Origin: Dryas octopetala
Taxonomy: Eukaryota > Streptophyta > Magnoliopsida > Rosales > Rosaceae
Direction of reading: 5' to 3'
Length of the DNA stretch: 64,000 bases
NCBI GenBank assembly: GCA_963921425.1
Contig: OY992834.1
Coordinates: 992,001 to 1,056,000, forward strand
The notes below the pieces were generated by a model that saw nothing but the letters and a program-made list of their open reading frames with translations, was not told the origin of the DNA and did no database searches. Shown here in pieces: positions 1 through 13,655 of this stretch. Position 1 is the stretch's first letter; each line of letters starts with the position of its first letter. A program made the translations under genes and the position numbers.

Positions 1-393
1 AAGACCCTTGAGAAAGGTGATTTTTACGGAGACGAAAGCTTCTGGGTTGGGCATCCGTACCCAACAACTCACCGTGCAACATTCCAATCTCCACCGAAAA
101 TGTGAAATGCCATACCAAAGTAGAAGGCTTTGCTCTGCCGGCCAAGAACTTGTCAAGCGTGGCCTCCAACTGCAAAATGTATTGGGATTTCGGAAATTCT
201 GGGAAAAGAGAGGAAATGGTTCGTTCCACCATATCAACAGCAATGCTAAGTTTTCGCAAGCGAACAAAGAAGGCTGCAAATACAGTGTTTCCCCAATTGG
301 CAACTCATGATGAGGAGGGTGGTCAGCCCAAGCAGAGACTCGTATACCAGCGACTACGCCCTGCAGTTAATTTATCGCACTTGGAGACTAGAT
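1..393 (+). pseudogene. CNGC-like gene, 3' end only (B-prime)
   Basis: This is the last part of exon 7 of a CNGC-like gene and enters from the left edge. It encodes the end of the cyclic nucleotide-binding domain, beginning near the KGDFYGDE cassette, and the same basic tail as gene B at 11896-12274. The match to gene B is almost base for base. Relative to gene B it carries 14 extra bases at about 71-84 (CACCGTGCAACATT), which is not a multiple of three, so the frame changes between the cassette and the domain end. An ancestral 15-base segment, lost whole in B and minus one base here, would explain both copies. The upstream exons lie outside the window, so whether the rest is intact is unknown. 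Confidence 0.8.
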
Positions 394-880
394 AGACTAC
401 ACCCAAGGCCCAGCCCAACTGGCCTCCATTTAAGCCCAGTACAGAAACACATACACACAATCATATTGTTTTCAATCACATTGGGCCATAGCCACAATCT
501 CATTGCGACAGCGAGCTTTGACTTAATTTTGTCAGCCAAATCTTACATAAATCCTACATCTTACATTATTTTAGCATAAGCCTAGTGTTTTTTGTGTTTT
601 GATTAATTTTATATAAATGTTGTCATGTTGATGGATTGTAAATAAACAAGACCCAAATGAAAACCATTTCCCCTTATTGGCTATAAACATATATATGCAG
701 TGGGTGGTATAGCATATATTTGTGAGCAAATGCAGTCAAATTTGTGTGAAAATGAAAGCCTAGACTAGATATTTGATTGAATCCTCAAATGCAATCGAAA
801 TTATCAAGTTTTAAACAAATTCAAATTTGCATGTGTAACTGCAAGAGACTAGTTTAGCCTTTAGAAGGAGAGAGTTGCTG
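394..880. other. Recurrent inter-gene spacer, uninterrupted copy
   Basis: This non-coding spacer follows the B-prime 3' end. It matches 12275-12506 joined directly to 24778-25050, and also 44880-45310 upstream of gene D. At about 603-625 it reads straight through the point where the Tat retrotransposon sits in the other copy, so it is a natural unoccupied version of that site. The spacer shows no coding potential. Confidence 0.8.
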
Positions 881-1437
881 GATAAACTTGATAAGTTGAT
901 AGGATGCTTTTCATCAGGCAAGGCATTGTAAGGACTTACAGAACAAACGGGAAAGGTGGCTCTAAGCTTCTTGAGAAACGTGATTTCTATGGAGGAGAAG
1001 TTCTAAAGTGGGCATCAAATTTTACATCTTCTGAGGATCCCATGCCCACCTCCACCAGAAATGTGAAGTCTGTAAACAAGGTTGAAGTGTTTGCCCTCAT
1101 GGCCAGTGACTTGAAGACTGTGGTCACTAAATTCTGGTGGCATTTCACAAAGGACAAGCAGCAGCTAAACCAACATTTTAGCGTTTCTCAGTTGGAGCAG
1201 TTGGTGAAGTTTGCACTTGCTTCCATAGCAAGAGAAGTTCGTCGCCGTAACGAAGCAAAGATTAAGAAGCAGCGTACAATTAATAATAAGTCTGCCCAAT
1301 TGGGTAGTAGTCATCATGATCATGAGGGAAGTAGGAAGTTTCAAAGGATTGTGAGCTGGGTCCTCAGGGATCAGGTACCTTCCCCCAGGACCCCCCGAAG
1401 TACCCTTGCTGCTTCACCAAGGCAACTAGCTAGCTAG
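881..1437 (+). pseudogene. D-type CNGC, promoter-to-exon-7 deletion relic
   Basis: An open stretch reads as the last part of the cyclic nucleotide-binding domain of a D-type CNGC. It has MLFIRQGIVRTYRTNGKGG, a FYGGEVLKWAS cassette, STRNVKS with the cassette Arg, and a tail with the REVRRR basic stretch. It closely matches gene D from about 48147 to 48690. Exons 1-6 and the start of exon 7 are absent: spacer sequence ending GTTGCTG, which in gene D lies about 400 bases upstream of the start codon, runs directly into GATAAACTTG of exon 7. A short duplication of GATAAACTTGATA marks the junction. It could encode only a domain fragment without membrane segments and is called a pseudogene. Confidence 0.85.
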
Positions 1438-2309
1438 GACTGTAGGACACAACCTGTCAGTTGATGACCAAATTATGATGCCACAGTGTACTACTGCACA
1501 AATATATGCAAGACTTTGAGTCATCATTACTTAATTTAAACTGAGCAACCAATTAAAAAAAAAACATTGTAAAGGCATGGAATTAACATATTCTAGATGA
1601 AGTGTGAACGGACTAAAGAAGATATATATTAGCTAGGAACAGAGTAGAGGGAGAATTGTGGACATGGTGTTGGTCAGCATCAGTCCAAAACTAGAACTTG
1701 GGGACAAGTGGTGCTGACTAGTCACTTCTCCTTGCATTTCCCTTGTACCAAAACTTACCTTGCCACAAGAAATGAAGACCCATTAATTATCAATATATGA
1801 CTCAATGCTAACTAATAGTTTTGTTTTTGGACCACCCCACAGGGTCCTGATCATAAATAAATCATTTTAATTAGACTAAAATTTGATAGCCTTGTAAAAT
1901 GCAATCGTAACTGCAGATTCAGCTGAAAATGAAGAAGATAATAGGAACTTGTGGACATGATCTTGGTCAGTACCAGTCCAAAAGAAATAGAAGGTAAGTC
2001 TTGGTCAGTCAACTCTGCGACTAATAGGTTCCGCGTACGTTGTCCCTGTTTACATAGATTCCATGAACTTACCTAATAACACAAACAACTACTATTTATT
2101 TGTAGAATAGATCGAATTTGAAGAAGCTTGTTTTGTAGTCTGTGTCTCTAGCTAGCTACCAGATTTCAAATTAAGTAAGTCATAAATTATGATTAACTCG
2201 CACGATCAGGAAGACCACATTGAACTAAGGTGAGTTCTCTCCAGTCTCTGCCTCCAAATATGCGTTTTACTAAGGTGAGTTCTATCCAATCCAAATTAAA
2301 AAAGGATAA
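1438..2309. other. Spacer 5' of gene A with an orphan first exon
   Basis: This is non-coding sequence homologous to 27236-27970 and partly to 49190-49330, so it is the normal 3' flank of D-type genes. At 2189-2229 it holds a first-exon look-alike (ATGATTAACTCG, ending CTAAG before GTGAGT) of 41 nt, the same phase as the exon 1 of genes A and E. It may be a duplicated or alternative first exon. The short string AAGGTGAGTTCT occurs twice, at about 2226 and 2273. Confidence 0.6.
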
Positions 2310-5300
2310 ATGATGATTAGCTCGCAGGATTATCAGGAACACGAGGTTGAACTAAGGTTAGTTTCTTAATTTAAATCTAATTTTGCCATTTTTTGGGTAT
2401 CATTATTCTTCTTAATTTTCCATTAATTAATTCTGATTGCCTTACATAATTTTTGCATGTATCAGCTTTACTCCGGGCACTGGTCACACTATAGGCGGTG
2501 CTCAGGGACAACACCACGCATGTCCTCCCAATCCCCCTCCAACATTGACACAATTAGCAGGACCGTCACTTTCATCAAGGAAAAAATGGGAAATTAGCAG
2601 CAGACCAACAGTAGTCGTCGCAAATACTACTACTTCCTTGTGGAAAAAGATATTTGTGATTTCATGTGTGATTGAGTCTCATTGGATCCTCTCTTCTTTT
2701 ACATTCCAATTATCGACGGCGAAAAGAAGTGCCTTGGAGTCGACAAAAAGTTGAGAGATATATCTGTTCTTTTGCGAGCAGTCACAGACATCATTTCCAT
2801 AGTGCATGTCATATGTGAAATTCGAGGACGTATTAAGAGTGTGGCCTCGAATACCAAAAGAACTGTGCCCCTTTCCGATGTAGAAACAGGAGGAGGAGAT
2901 TTGGCTTGGGAAACCCAAAGAGGACAATTTGGTCAATTTGCTAAGGAAATAGCTCACAAAATGATCATGTCCTGGTTATCTCTCTCCATCCTCATTGACT
3001 TTCTCTCTCTTCTTCCCATCCCACAAGTAAGTAACTATTAGCTAGCTAGATAGGTTTTAGCCAGCTATAATAATGGATTAATTTTAACTCTTTATTGCTT
3101 ACTTTCTCCAGGTTCTACTAGTAGGTGTCTTTTTCAAGATGAGAGGTTCTGGATATTTGAATAATAGAAAGATTCTAAATTTCTTTCTTCTCGTTCAATA
3201 TCTGCCAAGAATTTACCGAATTCACCTATCGTTCAACGAATTTAAAAGGAATACTGGAAAATGGGTTAAAGGTCTATTCAATTTTTTTCTCTACATCCTT
3301 GCTAGTCATGTAAGTTCCATCTTGATACTTTTTCTATTTATTACTAATCTTTACTCTAGTAACTAATTGCTTGATGTAATAATTTCTCTTTACTCTAGCT
3401 AATTAACTACCAAGAATTCAATTTTACAATGACCCCATGATTGGCTAGTGCATGGTGTGATCTCTAGCTTAATTTGGCTGCATCTACATTCGAAACTGTT
3501 TTGCAATTAATCGCTAGTTTCACAAAGGTTAGGCTAGGTACGTACAAGGTGTTTTGTAAAGTTACACATACACACCCTGAAACCTTATTTTTGTCCTGAT
3601 AAAAAAAAATAATAAAAAAAACCTTCTTTTTGTCACCAATGGCTACATACAAGATAATTTTATAGTTGTTTGAATTTAATTAAATTTAAGAGTTTACCAT
3701 CAACATCTCTCTAGAGTACAAACAACATTTCCATTTTTTTAACATAAACCGATTAAGGTGTACATATATCCCCCATTATCAACATTATTCTTTCTAGCTA
3801 GATGAGTAGTACTGTACTTTTCCTTCAATGCATCAATTGATCAGTTCTTAGAGTATTAATTGATTAATTTGTTATCTTTTAGGTACTTGGAGCGTTTTGG
3901 TACTTTTTCTCTATTCAACGAGAGATATCATGCTGGCACCGAGCGTGTGTAAAAAATATTATAATAGGATGTATGAGTACTTTTTATTGCGATGATAAGA
4001 GAAGTATTCCAAAAAACATTACATTTCTAAATAATGATTGCCGTATAGACGTTCCAGAAAATTCTAAAGCACCATTTGATTTCGGAATATTTCTTGATTC
4101 TCTAAAGTCCGGTAACACGAGGTCAAAACATTTTCCAATGAAGTTCTTTTACTCTTTCTGGTGGGGCCTGCGAAATCTAAGGTTTGCATATTTGAGGGCC
4201 AACAATTTTTCTACAACTTGTTTTACTATTTCCAGCCATATATTGATTAGTATCTCACGTTTTGCTTGATCCTTTTCATTAACTATTTCCAGTAATTTTG
4301 GCACGAATCTGGAAACAAGCGACTATGTGTGGGAAAACTGCTTTGCAATTCTTATTTCTATCACTGGCTTGCTACTTTTTTTATATCTCATTGGAAATGT
4401 GCAGGTTGGTAGTGAATGTCTCTATCATTTTTTTTTCAATCATTTTCCTTCAACTTCAGGGTCCCGGTTCATCCAATTATGTGTGATTTCTTTTAAATTA
4501 TAAAGACGTATCATTTCCTTCATGATATATACCTTTTTGGTAGTTAAGATTTGAGGAACTGAATTTTTTTTTTTTTTTTTTCCGTGGAATAGACATTTAT
4601 GCAGTTGGCAACTACAAAATCAGAGGATATAAGACAGAAGATGAAAATGAAAGAGCTAGATATACAGATATTGGAAGAGGTAAAAATGGCCTCCCTGATG
4701 ATATGAAGAAAGAAATCATGATTAACATAAAACAGATATTGGAAGAAAACAAAGATGCTGATTTGGAGAATTTATTCTCCATTCTTCCTTGGCGTACCAG
4801 AAAATCTCTAAAGCGTTTTCTCTGCATGGGTACCCTAAGAAAAGTATGATCCTCGATCAACCTCTCTCGATCTCTTATGTCACACCATGCATGCTTCAAG
4901 TATATAATCAATGAATGTGTTCTTAATTATATATTTGATCTTAATTATTAATGTAATCTATTAGTACTCGTATAGGTGCCAATGCTTGAAAAAATGGATG
5001 TGAAGGTGTTGAAAATGATCTGCGACTATATGAAGCCAGTGATGTACAAAGAGAATAGCTACGTTGCTCACATGGGAGACCCACTTGATTTCATGCTCTT
5101 CATTACAGAAGGCACTATATGGACATGGACCTACACCAATAGTGAGAGTGTGAAGGCAGCTGGAAAAGCAAAAATGGGTTCCCCAACCCCAACATCAATG
5201 GACACCAGACAACTTGAGAAAGGTGACTTTTATGGAGAAGAGCTTCTCAGGGCATCACTGGACAAGAGTGTTTCCAAGCTTCCAATCTCAACCGAAAATG

Positions 5301-5635
5301 TGAAATGTCATACGAAAGTAGAAGGGTTTTGTCTCATGGCCAAGGACTTGATGAGTGTGGTCTCCAAATGCAAACAATATTGGGATTTCAACAATTGTAA
5401 CAATTCTAATGAAATTGAGCAAGTGGCACGTTGTACAATAGGAACAGCCATCCGACGTCGTATCAGCTGTCAACCAAAGAAGCTTTTATCAACCCCAAGC
5501 CCGGCTAGAGCGGTTGTTGTGAACTCACCACGCCCGGCTACAGCGGTTGTTGCCAACTCACCACGCCCGGCTAGAGCAGGTGTTGTGAACTCCCCAGCAA
5601 GAAAAATCACGTATCTGAAATTGAATCCCCCCTAG
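2310..5635 (+). pseudogene. CNGC-like gene A, two reading-frame breaks
   Basis: Seven exons are inferred: 2310-2356, 2466-3026, 3112-3309, 3883-4181, 4293-4404, 4593-4843 and 4976-5635, all with GT-AG borders matching its paralogues. The product would be a plasma-membrane, six-segment cation channel subunit. S1 (DPLFFYIPII), the S4-S5 part (FFLLVQYLPRIYRIHL), the pore (SNFGTNL) and the nucleotide-binding domain (KGDFYGEELL) are recognisable. Compared with gene E, exon 2 lacks one base just before the S1 DPLFFY codons (about 2670-2680), and exon 6 has two extra bases near 4680-4710, leading to an early stop. Each exon length departs from the family by exactly that amount. The pore reads GTNL, not GQNL, and the cassette has STENV, not STRNV. 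The tail holds an imperfect triple repeat of about 12 residues (NSPRPA units). It is either a recent pseudogene or carries two sequence errors. Confidence 0.8.
5498..5600 (+). repeat. Short in-frame tandem repeat in the gene A tail
   Basis: About three units of roughly 36-39 bases, each containing CCCGGCTAGAGC or a variant followed by GTTGTTGTGAACTC, encode repeated ARAVVVNSPRP-like segments at the C-terminus of gene A. Genes C and F lack them. The nearest equivalent in gene E is a single Pro-rich stretch. Confidence 0.75.
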
Positions 5636-5930
5636 AAATAGATGATAACCAATCCCACTCTGGATATAGATGACTACATGATGTGTTTTATGTTTGATTT
5701 CGATGGTTTCAACTTTTTTGTCTTTGATAAAAAGAAAAATGAACTAATTATGAGCCATAACATAATGTCTGATTCATAATTACTTGATCACCTCAGCAAA
5801 TTAACCATATTATCCACCGCCCATAACATAATGTCACAATGCCTATCATATAGTGATTTCCACAAATTCATGATTTACATGGGAGCTCATGAACCCCCAT
5901 GTACACTTAAATTAATTTGTAAGTAATTAC
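5636..5930. other. Spacer between gene A and spermine synthase 3' end
   Basis: This short AT-rich interval separates two convergent genes. Both 3' untranslated regions presumably lie here. No other gene or repeat was seen. Confidence 0.5.
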
Positions 5931-10210
<4,280 letters not shown>

Positions 10211-10357
10211 AGTCTTCTGGCATTCCAAACCTCTTCCTGCGCCGCCCTGCATATATTATCTTTTTCTTCTCTGTCTCCAGTCTCTGACAATCAGTAGATA
10301 TTCATAAGTAATATATTTTGGAAAATAAAATATTCACAATAAAAATCATCTTAGAGA
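10211..10357. promoter_or_regulatory. Short 5' flank of spermine synthase
   Basis: Only about 147 bases separate the SPMS start codon from the solo LTR at 10358. They include a pyrimidine-rich stretch (TTTTTCTTCTCTGTCTCC on the plus strand) and AT-rich sequence, and must hold the 5' leader. No clear TATA box was identified. The promoter probably extends into, or was displaced by, the LTR. Confidence 0.4.
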
Positions 10358-11425
10358 TGTTTGTGGGAAAATCCACATAGATCCGAACAGCCAATCACGG
10401 CTCGACACGTGGCTGGTCAACATCCATCTCGGAGTTGACTCTCCGTGGTCAAACTTTGACCTCCACATCATCACTGGTCAGCATTTCCTCTGCCAGCTCA
10501 GACCGAGTTTCCACGCCGGGCCCACCATGTTCGGTCCGAGCCGAACCGATGATCTTTCAAGGGATCGAGTGTCCATCTTTCCACGGTCATCCCGGTTCGG
10601 CTCGGCTCGGCGCAGGGGATGGTCTCTTTTCGAGTTCTGGCGTCGGCCAATTAGGGCTCGGAAAGACCCCAGTTTACTGGATCAGCTCGGTCTGGAATCC
10701 CATGTCCGATCCGACCACACATGGACTTCATGTCAACGCATAAGAACATGTGCTTGTATCGGCTCGGCTCGGCTCTCCGCCGCCATTCCCGGGAAGATCA
10801 CGCTGGGACGAACCGCCATACTTAAATGCACCTGACACAAATCTTCTGACAGAGGGAATGTCAGGCCTGCATTCATGACTACTGGGGCAGTTTGCCTGAA
10901 CCTTCCAACCTTGCATTTAATAGGGCATTCAATGCAGCATTGAATGCTGAGGAAGCAAGCAGCTGAACATGCAACTAGGTCTGGCCAGATGCGTGGGTCT
11001 CTGGCAACCATTCATTCACATGCAGGTAACTTAATCATTAAGTCTTCCTTTGCCTATATAAAGGGATCATGTATGCACAAAATGGGGATCTAGCAATCTA
11101 TGCATCTACCCACAAACACTTACACAAAATTTCCACTCACCAAAGAGCTTACCCAACTTGCTGAGAATAACCCAGAACATTTGTCTTGTTCTTCCTATTC
11201 TCCCAAGTTCATCCTCTGTTCTTCCTCATCCACCATCAAACACCATCACTGATTTCATCATCGGAGTGTGTTTGGCTGGTACCACACCGGTCCATCTCCT
11301 TTGATCTTGTTTCTTTTGCAGGAAGATCTCAACCAACATCCACTTCATCATCCAGCAAAGCACCTGATCAGCCAGATCAGCTATTCTGAGTTGTTGCATC
11401 TACCTTACGAGAATTTGCATCAACA
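10358..11425 (+). mobile_element. Solo LTR of the Tat-type Ty3/gypsy family
   Basis: This 1068-bp segment is homologous end to end with the two LTRs at 12507-13572 and 23712-24777. It starts TGTTTGTGGGAAAA, ends TTGCATCAACA, and is flanked on both sides by AGAGA (10353-10357 and 11426-11430), a perfect five-base target-site duplication. It has visibly more differences from the other two than they have from each other, so it is older. It contains a TATA-like TATATAAAG near 11055. It is a fossil left by LTR-LTR recombination. Confidence 0.93.
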
Positions 11426-11449
11426 AGAGAATCAATTACAATTTCTCAC

Positions 11450-11579
11450 ACAAAGATGCGAATCTGGAGAATCTATTCTCTATTCTTCCCTGGAAAACCA
11501 GAAAATCTCTAAAGCGTTTTCTCTGCATGGAAACGCTAAAGAAAGTACGTACGTAGGATATATAAATTTCTCATGCATC

Positions 11580-11621
<42 letters not shown>

Positions 11622-12274
11622 GAATTGATCGATGAATAAATGTAAGCAAATTAAGATATTATGTTATGTAGGTACTAAAGCTTCAAAATGTGAAAGAGCC
11701 CGCGCTGAAAATGATGTGCGACTATTTGAGACCAGTGATGTACGCTGAGAATAGCTACATCGTGCGAACGGGAGAACCACTTGATCTAATGCTCTTGATT
11801 ACACAAGGCACCATATGGACCTACACGACTAACGAATCCAGAAATGGTGGTGCCGGACGATTGGTAACGAGTTCGTCATCATCAATGATCCACAAGACCC
11901 TTGAGAAAGGTGATTTTTACGGAGACGAAAGCTTCTGGGTTGGGCATCCGTACCCAACAACTCCAATCTCCACCGAAAATGTGAAATGCCATACCAAAGT
12001 AGAAGGCTTTGCTCTGCCGGCCAAGGACTTGTCAAGCGTGGCCTCCAACTGCAAAATGTATTGGGATTTCGGAAATTCTGGGAAAAGAGAGGAAATGGCT
12101 GGTTCCACCATATCAACAGCAATGCTAAGTTTTCGCAAGCGAACAAAGAAGGCTGCAAATACAGAGTTTCCCCAATTGGCAACTCATGATGAGGAGGGTG
12201 GTCAGCCCAAGCAGAGACTCGTATATCAGCGACTACGGCCTGCAGTTAATTTATCGCACTTGGAGACTAGATAG
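11450..12274 (+). pseudogene. CNGC-like gene B, exons 6 (partial) and 7 only
   Basis: The end of exon 6 (11450-11544, encoding DANLENLFSILPWKTRKS) and a full exon 7 (11672-12274) remain. Exon 7 encodes an open cyclic nucleotide-binding domain: CDYLRPVMYAENSYIVRTGE, KGDFYGDESFW, TPISTENVKCHTKVEGFAL, then a Lys/Arg-rich tail. It belongs to the E-like subtype, with Glu where the cassette Arg is expected. Exons 1-5 (membrane segments and pore) are missing. The sequence to the left is the upstream region of spermine synthase plus a solo LTR, and the LTR target duplication spans the junction neighbourhood, so the truncation predates the LTR. A transcript could only encode a soluble domain. Confidence 0.85.
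11579..11622. repeat. (TC)n(TA)n microsatellite in the last intron of gene B
   Basis: A CT run is followed directly by a TA run inside the intron between the two surviving exons of gene B. Confidence 0.9.
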
Positions 12275-12506
12275 ACTACACCCAAGGCCCAGCCCAACTG
12301 GCCTCCATTTAAGCCCAGTACAGAAACACATATACACAATCATATTGTTTTCAATCTCATTGAGTCATTGGGCCATAGCCACAATCTCATTGCGACAGCG
12401 AGCTTTGACTTAATTTTGTCAGCCGAATCTTACATAAATCCTACATCTTACATTATTTTAGCATAAACCTAGTGTTTTTTGTGTTTTGATTAATTTTATA
12501 TATATG
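12275..12506. other. Spacer, left half, interrupted by the retrotransposon
   Basis: This non-coding sequence is the same spacer as 394-620. It ends with ATATG (12502-12506), the left copy of the five-base target duplication, and resumes at 24778. Confidence 0.85.
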
Positions 12507-13572
12507 TGTTTGTGGGAAAACCCACATCGACCCGAACAGCCAATCACAGCTCGACACGTGGCTGGTCAGACATCCACCTCGGAGTTGATTCTCAGTGGTC
12601 AAACTTTGACTTCCACGTCATCACTGATCAACACTTCCTCTACCAGCTCAGACCGGATCTCCACACCGCCCCTCCTTGTTCGGTCCGAGCCGAACCGATG
12701 ATCTTCCATGGGGTCCAGTGTCCATCTTCCCACGATCATCCCGGCTCGGCTCGGCTCGGCACAAGAGATGGCTTCCTTCCGAGTTCTGGCGTCGACCAGT
12801 TAGGGCTCGGAAAGACTCCAATCTATGGACCGGCTCGGCCTGGATTCCCATGCCCGATCCGACCACACATGGACTTCGTGTCTTCACATGAAAACATGTG
12901 TTCGTATCGGCTCGGCTCGGCTCTCCGCCGCCATTCCCAGGAAGATCACGCTAGGACGAACCGCCACACTTGAATGCACCTGACACAATCCTCTGACAGA
13001 TAGAATATCAGGCTTGCATTCATGACTGCTGGGCAGTTTACCTGGACCTTCCAACCTTGCATTTAATGGAGCATTCAATGCAGCATTGAATGCTGAGGAA
13101 GCAAGCAGCTGAGCATGCAACTAGGTCTAACCAGGTGCGTGGGTCTCTGGCAACCATTCGTTCACAGGCAGGTAACTTAATCATTAAGTCTTCCTTTGCC
13201 TATATAAGACACCACATATGCATAAAATGAGGCACCTAGCAATCCACCAATATACACGCAAAAACACTTGCATTCCCTTCTACAAAAAAAAAGCCTACCC
13301 AACTTGCTGAGAATAACCCAGAACATTTGCCTTGTTCTTCCCATTCTCCCAAGTTCTTCCTTTGTTCTTCCTCACCCACCATCAAACACCACCACTGATT
13401 TCATCATCGGAGTGTGTTTGGCTGGTACCACACCGGTCCATCTCCTTTGATCTTGTTTTTGTCTACAGGAAGATCTCAACCAGCATCCACTTCATCATCC
13501 AACAAAGCACCTGATCAGCCAGGTCAACTTATCTAAGTTGTTGCATCTACCTTACGAGAATTTGCATCAACA
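12507..13572 (+). repeat. 5' LTR of the Tat element
   Basis: It starts TGTTTGTGGG and ends GCATCAACA. A TATA-like CCTATATAAG near 13198 may set the transcription start. It appears identical in length and sequence to the 3' LTR. Short open stretches inside it are not genes. Confidence 0.95.
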
Positions 13573-13655
13573 GATTGGCGCCGTCTGTGGGAAGCTGACT
13601 TCAGCCGTTGTGTTCATCACCGCAAACGCTAAGCTCTTCCTCCACGCAAGTCATC

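Noticed and set aside
904-1437. A free-standing small CNGC-domain gene
   Set aside because: It lacks six exons and all membrane segments, and starts at a deletion junction. A relic is the simpler reading.
12648-13120. Open frames on both strands inside the LTRs (and again at 23853-24325)
   Set aside because: They repeat exactly in both LTRs and partly in the solo LTR, have no domain, and arise from GC-rich LTR sequence.
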